In this document: piece by piece, positions 35,148-43,559 of the stretch
Position numbering within the stretch: the first letter of the stretch is position 1
Layout: every line of letters starts with the position of its first letter
Assembly: GCA_903925275.1 (NCBI GenBank)
Contig: CAIYES010000352.1
Span: 1 to 53,213, forward strand
DNA from: an uncultured Bacteroidales bacterium
GTDB lineage: Bacteria; Bacteroidota; Bacteroidia; Bacteroidales; FEN-979
Length of the DNA: 53,213 nucleotides
Direction: 5' to 3'
Notes under the pieces: model-generated
The model's input: only the letters and a program-made list of their open reading frames with translations
Databases searched by the model: none
Told to the model about the DNA's origin: nothing
Program-made: the position numbers and the translations under genes

Positions 35148-36499
35148 ACATAAAAGTACCTGAAAAAAGCTCTTTTCTGGAGAAAGAACTTGACTGGGTT
35201 ACCGGTGTGCTGAACCACCGTCTGAAACTCTATTTTGGTCAGGACAATGCGGAAGGATCAATCTATCAGTTTACGCCGCCATCGCCTGAAAAGGAGAAGA
35301 AAGAGGATAAATACTGCCAGTTCATCTTCCGGTACGGAATGGATTTTGATGACCGTTTGTGTCTTATCCTTTCACTTGTCCCGGTAATCCGGCCTCAACT
35401 TCTGGATTGTCTTCAGATTAAGAACGCGGACACTGATCAACGGTTCGTTGAATTCGGCTGTATCAGGGGAAACTACTCCCATGGATTGCTTCCCACACTC
35501 GAAACCGTGCTGTTTGTCCTCGCTGGCGATGATATTCCAACAAGACTCAAGGCAATTGACCGTTTTTCTCATTCCCATTTTTTATTCCGGCTGAAGTACC
35601 TGTTACTGGAAACACCTCCCTGGCCGGAACCCCCCACTTCTGCCGTTCTGGCCCCATCGGCTGAACTGATGGAACAACTGATCAAGGGAAAAGAGTACAC
35701 ACCGGAATTTTCACACTCTTTTCCGGCACAAACGCTAACCACCAAGCAAACCTGGGAAGACCTGATTCTCGACCAGGAGTTGATGACACAAATCAATGAA
35801 ATCAAAATATGGGTTGAATATGGTGATAAAGTGCTTTATCAATGGGGGCTTGACTCCCGGATGAAACCGGGATACAAATGTCTGTTTTATGGTCCATCGG
35901 GTACCGGAAAAACCTTTACCACCATACTGCTCGGAAAAGATACAGGTAAAAAAGTGTTCAGGGTCGACCTTTCAATGGTGGTCTCCAAATACATTGGCGA
36001 AACGGAAAAAAACCTGTCGGGGATTTTCGATACCGCAGAGCGGATGGATGTTATCCTTTTCTTTGATGAGGCCGATGCGCTTTTCGGCAAACGGACACAG
36101 GTGAAGGATGCACACGACCGCTACGCGAACTTAGAAACATCCTATCTTCTGCAACGGATCGAAGATTACAACGGACTGGTCATTCTTGCCTCCAATCTTA
36201 AATCGAATATCGATGATGCCTTTGCGCGCAGGTTTCAGACCGTGATCCATTTTACCATGCCGAACCCGGAACAACGGCGATTGATCTGGAGAAATACTTT
36301 TTCACCAAAAACAGAACTGGAAAAATTAGTAAACATCGATGAGATAGCCGAAAAATATGAACTTTCGGGAGGGTCAATCCTCAATGTGGTGCGATATTGC
36401 TCTGTAATGGCCATGAGCCGGAACAGCAACATCATTAAATACGATGACTTGCTAAACGGAATTAAAAAGGAATTCCATAAGGAGGGGAAAACAGTTTAA
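35132..36499 (+). CDS. eCIS AAA+ ATPase (Afp15/Pvc15-like)
   Basis: A 455-residue AAA+ ATPase with an N-terminal helical domain (1-200) typical of eCIS ATPases. The AAA core is complete: Walker A GPSGTGKT at 254-261, Walker B ILFFDEAD at 308-315, sensor-1 Asn355 (ILASN) and the arginine pair 366/367 in DAFARRFQ. In Afp/PVC this ATPase acts in final particle assembly or cargo loading. Its start lies 16 bases inside the tape-measure gene, so they are translated together. It ends 42 bases from the convergent usher-like gene with no obvious terminator between. Confidence 0.94.
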   Translation: MEPTLNIKVPEKSSFLEKELDWVTGVLNHRLKLYFGQDNAEGSIYQFTPPSPEKEKKEDKYCQFIFRYGMDFDDRLCLILSLVPVIRPQLLDCLQIKNADTDQRFVEFGCIRGNYSHGLLPTLETVLFVLAGDDIPTRLKAIDRFSHSHFLFRLKYLLLETPPWPEPPTSAVLAPSAELMEQLIKGKEYTPEFSHSFPAQTLTTKQTWEDLILDQELMTQINEIKIWVEYGDKVLYQWGLDSRMKPGYKCLFYGPSGTGKTFTTILLGKDTGKKVFRVDLSMVVSKYIGETEKNLSGIFDTAERMDVILFFDEADALFGKRTQVKDAHDRYANLETSYLLQRIEDYNGLVILASNLKSNIDDAFARRFQTVIHFTMPNPEQRRLIWRNTFSPKTELEKLVNIDEIAEKYELSGGSILNVVRYCSVMAMSRNSNIIKYDDLLNGIKKEFHKEGKTV

Positions 36500-36541
36500 T
36501 CTGGTGACCAAAATCCTGATTTATCCCATTCCATAAATTGC

Positions 36542-39184
36542 CTATTGATTTTTTGTCAGTATAAAGTCGATACCTTCTACGATATCGCCATCTTCCACTG
36601 TTTTTATTGTAAATTCCCGTTGAGGCGGATCTGCTGTAAAACTCAGATTACTCAACTGTTTTGCATCAATACGGGCAACATATTCGCCCGGTGCCAGTCC
36701 CATATAATCGATATTTCCATCAGATTCTGAAAGTGTTTCGGCAATTACTATGTCACTGTTTTTTTTGTAAAATTTCACTATAATTCTTCCAATGCCTTTC
36801 AATGAGTGTTCCTTATTCATATAGGCCGTGCCAATAACCTCACCAACAGCAATGATGGGAATGTCAACGCGCTTAAACTGGTTGGGGTCAATTAAAATCT
36901 GGTAGAGTTTCTTTTTAAAACGCCAGGAAATATTCGGAAGATCCACGTCGTCAAAACTCACAAAATAACTGATGAAGGCATTCAGGTCAGGAATTCGCAC
37001 GATTGAATCTTTTTTACTGAAAATCACATTGCCTCCCATTATCCTGACTGCAGATAATTTTACCATATGTTCACCAGCATCGAAAATACCATTGTTATTC
37101 AAATCAAGAAAAGGATAGAGCGATATACCACCTTTCGTAACGGAGGAATTATTGCTTACATGCACATAGTTCTTTCCGCCTCCGAATGCCATACTGCCTT
37201 GTGCACTCTCCGAAAAATTAATATGGCCAGTGCCATAAGAAGCAGAAACATTGGTTCGGGCAAAAGGCAGATCGTACTTGAAGCTTAATGTCAGGGAATT
37301 ATTGTTGTAGGAAATATTTCTTTCATAGTAAACTGAGAGATATCCTTTCGGAATTCTTTTCTCAAACTCTGCCCTGCACGTTACAAATCTGCCTTCGGAT
37401 ATATTATATTGAGACGATATTCGGATGTTATATTCATTTTTTAGTCTGAACAACAGGGCCAGATCAGTAGAGATAAATGGGGTTATCTGATCAATCCAAT
37501 TGAGTTGTGTCGTTGAATTTACGCTGATACGGTTATAAGATACTGAAAGCATTACATTCCCCTGGTTATAATAAAAATCCTTGTACACAAGCTGCGTGAA
37601 ATTTAAATTGACAAAGCCGTTGATCTTTTTCACGCTGAAAGGTATCGATAGCTTAATCTTTCGTTCTTCAAGCGATTTGAAAGGAATTGCAAGTTGTCCG
37701 GCAACATATTTAGTATAATCAATTTCTAAAAAAGCATTTTTTATAAAATAGTAATTCAAAATGCCGCTGGTTCTAACACCGTAAGCATATTCTCCGTTTA
37801 GCACCAATTTGCTGAATGGCTGTACGGTAAACTTCGCATAAGGAATAAAAGGGCCATTTGTGATGGATGACAAATACTCCAGGCCTCCACCGATAGTTAA
37901 ATAACGGCTTACCCCGTAATTCAATTCAGCTTTGCCGAAACGGCTCAAACTGGTATCCTGTATGATGCCTGCTGACAAACCATATTCAAATTCTTTAGCA
38001 GGTAAAACAGTATAAGTTAAGTTTATAGTACGTTCTTCGATTCGTTCTTCGCCCATCGGGCCATAAAATTTCAATTTCAATGTTGTGTAACCATAAACAA
38101 TCGGAACTTTAAATATATATAACCCCGAAGCGTCGGCTCGTGTATAATCCACTAGAACGTTGTTTATGTATAGTTCCACCATCCAATTGGGCTCAGTGTA
38201 GGCATTGATGGGGTAATAACCCTTTGCTTTTCTGACTGTGGTTGGTGAATTTCGAACAACCGCGCCAATTATCGGGTAGTTAATAAATGCGAGGGTTTGA
38301 AGGGATATGTTTCCGACCTGAGCTTGCTTAATCATTCGTTTATCATTGTCAACCCAACGCCACAGGTACTGAATCTGTCGATTGGTTATTTTTTGCTGAT
38401 CATAAAAATTTAAAGACACGTCGGCTTCGCCAAAAAGAAGTTCTGCCCCGACACCCAATACAAAGCGATTATTGCATGGCCCATTCAATGTTTGAGAAGA
38501 AGCTACTGACCAATCGAACATACCAGCCTTAAAAAAATGATAGTTCCGTTGCACAACAGTATCGGCATTTATTTCGCCTTTAACTTTCGACATGTTGTTT
38601 CGCAGTTTTTCAATGCGCTGTTGTTTGATAACGGGCAACTCAAAATTCGATTTTAATATGATAGCGAGGGCTCTGTAATTAAAAGTCAAGGTTATACCAA
38701 ATGCTTCAGCAAATAAGGACGATTCCATATAGAGTGCACCCATTTCTTTAATAAGCCTGTGTTGGGAATTAATTATTTTTTCTCCGACTTTTATTTGGTT
38801 TGTCTTATAGTCAATAACATACGTCCGGCTTTCACGCTCAATAAATCCGCCAAGACTATCTCCTTTTTGCCCGGCAATGCAGGCAATTTTAAGCGTTCTG
38901 AATAAATCTTCAACATTCACATAAAGTGAGTCAGTGATGGTATAGATCACATCTGAATAAAAATCTCCATATCCTTCGACTATAAAGAGGACATTAATTT
39001 CATCATAATGGAAAGAGGTATCTGCTTTTTCGTCAGTGGAATTAACTTGTGCGTTAATTTCAACTGCAGTTGAAGTAACCAACATTAACGATAGAAAAAG
39101 GAATTTAAGTACAAAGAAAAACCTGGCTTGTACAATCTGCATACGGTATTCTTTAATTTTACCGATGAAATTGTGCATGTTCAT
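36542..39184 (-). CDS. Outer-membrane usher-like protein of a DUF4402 pilus system
   Basis: An 880-residue protein in the size range of chaperone-usher ushers. The signal peptide is near residues 22-46 (hydrophobic run ending EINAQ). Residues 60-185 form a globular N-terminal domain (LYVNVEDLFRTLKI, YKTNQIKVGEKI, LYMESSLFAEAFGITL). Residues 330-395 match the usher plug domain: WMVELYINNVLVDYTRADAS, then YIFKVPIVYGYTTLKLKFYG, then PMGEE. The segments around 400-680 are alternating beta strands of an outer-membrane barrel. The C-terminus (690-880) has a DLNNNGIFDAGE motif and two small beta domains with EYVARID. It follows the subunit gene by 3 bases and sits with a PapD-like chaperone. Usher function is inferred from pattern plus context. 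Confidence 0.75.
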   Translation of the reverse strand: MNMHNFIGKIKEYRMQIVQARFFFVLKFLFLSLMLVTSTAVEINAQVNSTDEKADTSFHYDEINVLFIVEGYGDFYSDVIYTITDSLYVNVEDLFRTLKIACIAGQKGDSLGGFIERESRTYVIDYKTNQIKVGEKIINSQHRLIKEMGALYMESSLFAEAFGITLTFNYRALAIILKSNFELPVIKQQRIEKLRNNMSKVKGEINADTVVQRNYHFFKAGMFDWSVASSQTLNGPCNNRFVLGVGAELLFGEADVSLNFYDQQKITNRQIQYLWRWVDNDKRMIKQAQVGNISLQTLAFINYPIIGAVVRNSPTTVRKAKGYYPINAYTEPNWMVELYINNVLVDYTRADASGLYIFKVPIVYGYTTLKLKFYGPMGEERIEERTINLTYTVLPAKEFEYGLSAGIIQDTSLSRFGKAELNYGVSRYLTIGGGLEYLSSITNGPFIPYAKFTVQPFSKLVLNGEYAYGVRTSGILNYYFIKNAFLEIDYTKYVAGQLAIPFKSLEERKIKLSIPFSVKKINGFVNLNFTQLVYKDFYYNQGNVMLSVSYNRISVNSTTQLNWIDQITPFISTDLALLFRLKNEYNIRISSQYNISEGRFVTCRAEFEKRIPKGYLSVYYERNISYNNNSLTLSFKYDLPFARTNVSASYGTGHINFSESAQGSMAFGGGKNYVHVSNNSSVTKGGISLYPFLDLNNNGIFDAGEHMVKLSAVRIMGGNVIFSKKDSIVRIPDLNAFISYFVSFDDVDLPNISWRFKKKLYQILIDPNQFKRVDIPIIAVGEVIGTAYMNKEHSLKGIGRIIVKFYKKNSDIVIAETLSESDGNIDYMGLAPGEYVARIDAKQLSNLSFTADPPQREFTIKTVEDGDIVEGIDFILTKNQ

Positions 39185-39187
39185 TAA

Positions 39188-39706
39188 CTATTCCTGATTG
39201 AAGGTAATTTCGAAACCACCCGAGTAGCTGCCAGGAAGAGCTGTGCCTGGTATGTGAAGCGTGCCACCCACACGCAAGGGAGTTGTAAAGTTACAATCGT
39301 TACTTGTAGCAAAAACGGCGCTGTTACCTCCTTGTTCTGTCGGTCCAATTTCGAGCATGAGCGATCCCCCATTGCTGCCGGTTAACGTGGTAGTGGCGCT
39401 GAAAGTAATAATCACACTCCTTCCCTGACACAATTTTATTTCAAAAATGGCTGGTTGAGCAGATGGCGCTATTGATAACAGTATAATATCCCCAGTTGAC
39501 ATTCTGCTTCCATCCCAGCCTATCGTAACTGTTCCTCCCGAACTCCCTGTTAAGCAAAGTGAGCCAAACTGAATAGCCTGAGTGGGAGTTACAGTCAGAG
39601 ATCGTGGAGGTAATGCAGGCTGAGCGAAAGAAAATATGACACAAAAAAATAAAGATGTTGTTGGAAACAACATCTTAAAAAAACTGGTATATGAATCACT
39701 TTTCAC
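39188..39706 (-). CDS. DUF4402-like pilus subunit, probable tip
   Basis: An exported 172-residue protein. The annotated start is GTG at 39706; an internal ATG at residue 12 gives a cleaner signal peptide (MLFPTTSLFFCVIFSFAQ). The mature protein has the DUF4402 pattern IQFGSLCLTGSSGGTVTI, and the ending GSYSGGFEITFNQE matches the terminal strand of the other subunits (YTGTFDVTINYY). Unlike the three paralogues, the region between the signal peptide and the IQFG strand is short, lacking the 15-20-residue extension. It also has Cys residues (GSLC, KLCQG, NDCN). Together with its place next to the usher gene, this suggests a tip or adhesin-like subunit. Start is 3 bases after the chaperone stop. 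Confidence 0.65.
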   Translation of the reverse strand: MKSDSYTSFFKMLFPTTSLFFCVIFSFAQPALPPRSLTVTPTQAIQFGSLCLTGSSGGTVTIGWDGSRMSTGDIILLSIAPSAQPAIFEIKLCQGRSVIITFSATTTLTGSNGGSLMLEIGPTEQGGNSAVFATSNDCNFTTPLRVGGTLHIPGTALPGSYSGGFEITFNQE

Positions 39707-39709
39707 TTT

Positions 39710-40549
39710 TCATTTTTCACTACTCAGGTACAACTCACCCTCTGTGTACACTACGGGTATTTTATTATCATCGTTGCTCATATATTTCACGATCAATTTT
39801 CCGTTTTGTAAATTCGTTCCGGGAGCTTTTCGTAATTTTATTGAAACATTTCGTCTGTTAATGTTCGTATACACTCCCATACCCTTTAAGATGCCAATTT
39901 GAAACGATTGGCCTTGAGGAGGAACATATTCTACCGTAAGATCACCATAAATGGAGATATTGCCGGTTCTGTTTATAACGAGTTTAAGATATGGTATCGT
40001 ATCTTGGCGGATTTCCATTTTTAAATCGCTTAGTGTAGCGCTTACATTCACTGCACCTGAGCGAATGATTATTGGAATACTTATCCCATAAATGGGTATT
40101 AACTGAATTTTTAATTGTGTTGAGTCGTTGGTCTCATTTTCCACACCGAGTGGCTTGGTGTTTTTTTCTGCTCTGAAGTACAAATGCGAACGATATTCAC
40201 CTGCCGCCATATCTGGTTTATGCCGGTATTGCAGCGAAATTACCTGTGGCTCTCTCGGAGCCAACGTTACCTTACGCGGAAATATGCGCAAATAGGGGTC
40301 AGCAAACATCTGTCCCGAATCACCTTTCGCAACATTTGAAAAACTTCCGTCCTCTTTCATGTTGTATTGGAGAAAAGAGATGGAATAAATGGCCGTATCT
40401 GTTCCAATGTTAACCAAATTGAGCTCTTCTTTTTGTTTGTTCCCATCAAAAACTACACGGGTTGGTGTTATCAACAAATCGCCTTGTGCCATCGATTGGA
40501 AAAACAGCCCCGACATAAAAATCAGCATCATTAACCATTTATGTTGCAT
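39710..40549 (-). CDS. PapD-like periplasmic pilus chaperone
   Basis: A 279-residue exported protein. The signal peptide ends SMAQ (about 1-22). Two immunoglobulin-like domains follow in the PapD layout. Domain 1: LLITPTRVVFDGNKQKEELN, NIGTDTAIYSISF, PYLRIFPRKVTLAPREPQVI, SLQYRHKPD and GEYRSHLYFRAE (117-128). The GEYRSHL motif is the one I know from chaperones of DUF4402/alternative chaperone-usher systems. Domain 2: YGISIPIIIRSGAVNVSA, TGNISIYGDLTVEYVPPQG and a C-terminal strand YTEGELYLSSE. It would bind subunits in the periplasm by donor-strand complementation and hand them to the usher. It lies in one coupled run: chaperone, tip subunit, usher. Confidence 0.8.
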   Translation of the reverse strand: MQHKWLMMLIFMSGLFFQSMAQGDLLITPTRVVFDGNKQKEELNLVNIGTDTAIYSISFLQYNMKEDGSFSNVAKGDSGQMFADPYLRIFPRKVTLAPREPQVISLQYRHKPDMAAGEYRSHLYFRAEKNTKPLGVENETNDSTQLKIQLIPIYGISIPIIIRSGAVNVSATLSDLKMEIRQDTIPYLKLVINRTGNISIYGDLTVEYVPPQGQSFQIGILKGMGVYTNINRRNVSIKLRKAPGTNLQNGKLIVKYMSNDDNKIPVVYTEGELYLSSEK

Positions 40550-40659
40550 AGTTCAAATTTTTGTTGATTATTTTTGAAACAGGAACAAACCTGATGTTCA
40601 ATTAAATAAAAAATCAGACCCGGTACACGAGCCTTCCTCTTTATTTAAGAAAGTCAAAA

Positions 40660-41193
40660 TTAGTTATAATTTACAGTTATTCCAAATGTTCCTGTATAAT
40701 TTCCGAATGGCTGTTCATTTTCCAATTTTAATGTTGCTCCGATGGAAAAACTGTCAACACCTGAAGCATCGAGATGACCAGCATTTCCGTCAACACCTGC
40801 AGAGACAGTGTGGGCTACAAAGTCCACAATATCCATTTGTTTTGAACCATTGGATATTGTAACACTTCCATTTGATGGTAATGTAATTGCATAGGTTGCA
40901 GCCTCAGAACCTGCCACAGTGTAGGTGGCATTTTCGGAAACAGGAAATTGTGACAACAGGGTAATATTTTCAGGGGAAGAAGAGTACCGTTCATTTGCAG
41001 TTGTCAGGACAACATTGACTGCGGATGTAGGAATTGACATCGAACCAAAATGCAGTGGAGTGGTTTCAGTTAATGTGAGACCCTTCACAATATTTGCTCC
41101 GGCAGATGTAGTTCTTGAATTCTGTGCGTCAACTGTGGTTGAAAAACCTACCATCATTAAAAGAACTGCGAATATGATGATTGGTGTTTTCAT
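40660..41193 (-). CDS. DUF4402 pilus subunit (major-type)
   Basis: A 177-residue exported protein: signal peptide about 1-23 (STTVDAQ), then an N-terminal extension NSRTTSAGANIVKGLTLTET and the DUF4402 core PLHFGSMSIPTSAVNVVL, ITLPSNGSVTISNGSKQ and ending FGNYTGTFGITVNYN. The extension before the LHFG strand and the alternating C-terminal strand fit a donor-strand-exchange pilin. It is closely related in architecture to the subunits at 42171 and 43041. It lies 110 bases upstream of the chaperone gene with no strong terminator between, so read-through into chaperone-tip-usher is likely. Upstream is a very AT-rich leader with TATATTTG (41282-41275) as a possible -7 box. Confidence 0.85.
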   Translation of the reverse strand: MKTPIIIFAVLLMMVGFSTTVDAQNSRTTSAGANIVKGLTLTETTPLHFGSMSIPTSAVNVVLTTANERYSSSPENITLLSQFPVSENATYTVAGSEAATYAITLPSNGSVTISNGSKQMDIVDFVAHTVSAGVDGNAGHLDASGVDSFSIGATLKLENEQPFGNYTGTFGITVNYN

Positions 41194-41635
41194 TTTGGTT
41201 GATAATTTTTTTTATGCTAATCGTAAAGGTTGATAAAATGATAAATATATTTTTACTGTATGATTAGATATTTACAAATATACAACATATTTTACAATTA
41301 TGTTCAGTTCGTTGCAATTATTTTACATATATTTTTCTAATAATTGTATATCAGTAAGTTATAAAAATATTTATGAAATGAAATTTTACAAATTGCCTGG
41401 CATGTTTAAACGCAGACAATCTATAATAATGTTGTTATAATCAGATATTCAATATAATACATCTAATAAATAACGAAAAGTGCCTATTGATTTATTAATG
41501 TTTATAACAATAGAAATTATAATATTTGTAAAATTGTGTACAATAATTATTTAACATGCTAAAATCCAGGATGACATAATCTTACCGTTCTCGGATCAAG
41601 AAGAATTTCCGGGGGTTTTCCACTTGCTTTCAATT

Positions 41636-41699
41636 GGCAGCGTAGCTGCCTAATCTTTATAGTAATAACAGGGCGTGAATAACTAAGCAGCGTAGCTGC
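41636..41699. repeat. Two GCAGCGTAGCTGC palindromes
   Basis: GGCAGCGTAGCTGCC (41636-41650) and GCAGCGTAGCTGC (41687-41699) are near-identical hairpin sequences with 5-6-bp arms and three-base loops, 51 bases apart. Repeats of this kind are frequent between genes in Bacteroidota genomes, and may be REP-like elements mobilised by IS200/RAYT-type transposases. No transposase is present here. Confidence 0.6.
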
Positions 41700-41770
41700 G
41701 AAATAGATTATTCTTCCTAATGTTTAATAAATTCAATAGCTATGCTTTGACTGGTTCAATAACCATGTCG

Positions 41771-41834
41771 CCCCGATGGGGCTCTTAAAATGGTCCGCTT
41801 TTCTCTTGCTACAAAGATATCACCCCGATGGGGT
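41771..41834. repeat. Two CCCCGATGGGG interspersed repeats
   Basis: CCCCGATGGGG occurs at 41771-41781 and again within ACCCCGATGGGGT at 41822-41834, the second preceded by CTACAAAGATATC. This combination is a widespread Bacteroidota intergenic repeat. Each core makes a short hairpin. They indicate a repeat-rich, non-coding segment rather than a regulatory element of the pilus genes. Confidence 0.6.
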
Positions 41835-41906
41835 TCTAAGATTGCAGTGATTTTTCTAGATTCTTTTTAACCAGGTCGATTTCAATTTCAAACGTAATTT
41901 CCCAGA

Positions 41907-41975
41907 TTTTCCTCTTCATCCCCTTTCTCCGTTGAGGAGAGGCTATTGCTATTCTCCTGTGCGGAGAAGGTGTGA
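41907..41975. repeat. Degenerate GGAGA/TCTCC interspersed repeat
   Basis: A stretch with TTTCTCCGTTGAGGAGAGG and a second TCTCCTGTGCGGAGA makes two small hairpins, then GGTGTGAGTGGG. It resembles the common gagg/ctcc-rich interspersed repeats that lie between genes in many bacteria. It has no coding potential. Confidence 0.4.
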
Positions 41976-42116
41976 GTGGGTAAAGGTGTTAAAAAGAAAA
42001 GGTTTCCAATATCAGGTATGAGGATACCGATACCAGTGTTGTGTGATCAATCAACAGGAAACAGAGGGGGGGGATGAAGTGAAAGGGCAGTAGAAACCTC
42101 TTGATGTAATAAAAAG

Positions 42117-42153
42117 AAGAGGGGGAATTCCAACATTTGGAACTCCCCCTCTT
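42117..42153 (-). terminator. Strong intrinsic terminator after the DUF4402 gene
   Basis: A long hairpin with arms AGAGGGGGA(G/A)TTCCAA / complementary (42117-42153) lies 18 bases after the stop of the subunit gene at 42171. On the minus strand it is followed by TTCTTTTTATT. It shows that this subunit gene is transcribed as its own unit and does not read into the chaperone-usher genes. Confidence 0.85.
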
Positions 42154-42170
42154 AACTATGAAAAAAAACT

Positions 42171-42749
42171 TTAGTAATAATTTATCGTTACATCAAATGT
42201 TCCGGTGTAAGTTCCCACGGGTTGAGCGTTTAACAGTTTCAGTGTTGCTCCGACGACAAAACTGTCATTACCCGATCCGTCCAGAATTCCGGTAAGACCG
42301 TCAACGCCTGCTGAAGCAGTTTTGGCTATAAAGCTGTCCACATGCATGGGGTTTGCTCCTTCAGTGATTGTAACAGTATTATCCGGAGGTAAGGATATGG
42401 CATACAAAGCGCCGGCCGAACCAGAAACGGTATAGGCTGCATTAGCCGGAACCGGTGCCAGGTTGAATAGCTGAATGTTTGCAGGAATAGAGGCTTGTCT
42501 GTAGGTCAATGTCGATAGCGAAACTTCTACTGCCCCGGTTGGAACCGACATTGTTCCAAAATGAAGTGCCTGTGTTTCTGAAAGTGTAAGTGCGGTGACA
42601 ACGGTGGCATTGATCTGAGATTGTACCTGGGCGGTGTTACTGTGCGACGGCAGGGGAGGCTGAGCTATAGAAAAGTTGAAACATAAACATAAAACGGTTG
42701 TTGAAAACAACAACTTTAAAAACCGTTTATGTATGTTCAGGGTTATCAC
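42171..42749 (-). CDS. DUF4402 pilus subunit
   Basis: A 192-residue exported protein with signal peptide about 1-29 (FNFSIAQ), then QPPLPSHSNTAQVQSQINAT and VVTALTLSETQALHFGTMSV, the DUF4402 core and a C-terminal strand GTYTGTFDVTINYY. The mature start QPPLP resembles the QPALP start of the tip-like subunit, showing they are recent relatives. The N-terminal extension is present here. A strong terminator follows, so it is monocistronic, perhaps to allow a high subunit dose. Family is clear; role as pilus subunit is inferred from the cluster. Confidence 0.85.
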   Translation of the reverse strand: MITLNIHKRFLKLLFSTTVLCLCFNFSIAQPPLPSHSNTAQVQSQINATVVTALTLSETQALHFGTMSVPTGAVEVSLSTLTYRQASIPANIQLFNLAPVPANAAYTVSGSAGALYAISLPPDNTVTITEGANPMHVDSFIAKTASAGVDGLTGILDGSGNDSFVVGATLKLLNAQPVGTYTGTFDVTINYY

Positions 42750-42977
42750 TTAGTTGAGATTTTACTTGTAGTGTTTAAGATGAACTGTTAGTTTTTAAGC
42801 TTTAATGTAGGACTACCTGTTTTGACTGACTGAATTGGGGGGGTGAATTATCTGAGTCTGATTTGTTGAAAACCGGAATGTTTGATTTGATGTGGGGAAT
42901 CCCGGAATATGTTCTTATTTTGTTTATGCTGAAAAATTATGAAATTGTATTGCAATTTTTTGTAAGATGCTGTTATT

Positions 42978-43022
42978 CCGAAAGAAACAGGCGAGACATT
43001 TTTTGCAGGCTGTTTCTTTCGG
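42978..43022 (-). terminator. Long hairpin after the first DUF4402 gene
   Basis: A 13-bp perfect inverted repeat (CCGAAAGAAACAG / CTGTTTCTTTCGG, loop 19) begins 18 bases past the stop of the gene at 43041. No T-run follows on the minus strand, so it may act as a terminator without U-tract or an RNA-stabilising end. Its position and length match the terminator at 42117. Confidence 0.6.
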
Positions 43023-43040
43023 TATAGCAGACAGTTGAAT

Positions 43041-43559
43041 TTAGTTATAATCAATCGTTACGTTAAATGTTCCTGTATAGGTTCCGGCATCTTGAGCAGT
43101 GCCAACATTCAAGGTAGCGCCAACAGTAAAAGCATCGGCACCTGTAATATCAAATGCGCTTGTAGCTCCTTTTGAACAAACAAAATTGTCAACGGTCATT
43201 TCTTTTGTAGCAGTACCACCGCCTGCTGTTATAATTGTAATAGGAGAAGTCGGTATATTAATTACATAAGTTGCTGAAGCTAAACCAGTCGAGGTGTAAG
43301 ACGCTGCAGTACGGGTTGTTCCACTTAAAAGCTGAACATTGGTGGCAGTTGGTGAACCTGCTGGAGTCAGAACAACAGTACCAGCTGTTCCTGTTACTGC
43401 CAGTTTACCGAATTCCAAAGGATTTACTTTTGTAAGCGCAATTGCTGTTTTTATTTCAGCGTTTGCATTGTTGCTTTTTGTTGATCCCTGAGCCATAAGG
43501 TTGGATGAAAAACCTGCGATCAGAAGAATTGCTGCGAAAATTTTCAATGTTGTTTTCAT
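43041..43559 (-). CDS. DUF4402 pilus subunit (first of the cluster)
   Basis: An exported DUF4402 protein. The frame is open to an ATG at 43631, but the first 24 codons would be an odd Asn/Thr/Lys/Gln stretch that is simply the TTGTTTGTT-type leader read through. The Met at 43559 starts a normal signal peptide (MKTTLKIFAAILLIAGFSSN, ending LMAQ) and is preferred. The mature part has the extension STKSNNANAEIKTAIALTKV, the core PLEFGKLAVTGTAGTVVL and the end GTYTGTFNVTIDYN. It is single-gene, ended by the hairpin at 42978. Site TTGAGAC-13-TTGAGAC lies about 210 bases upstream and may control it. Confidence 0.85.
   Translation of the reverse strand: MKTTLKIFAAILLIAGFSSNLMAQGSTKSNNANAEIKTAIALTKVNPLEFGKLAVTGTAGTVVLTPAGSPTATNVQLLSGTTRTAASYTSTGLASATYVINIPTSPITIITAGGGTATKEMTVDNFVCSKGATSAFDITGADAFTVGATLNVGTAQDAGTYTGTFNVTIDYN

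Larger units (their letters stand above)
41194..42110. other. AT-rich and repeat-bearing intergenic region in the pilus cluster
   Basis: No gene could be supported in these roughly 900 bases. From 41200 to about 41560 it is strongly AT-rich and contains inverted repeats (CAATTATT/AATAATTG at 41315-41346; TTGTTATAA/TTATAACAA at 41432-41510). From 41630 to 41980 it is filled with short palindromic interspersed-type repeats. These features sit between two subunit genes that have separate transcription. Confidence 0.6.
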
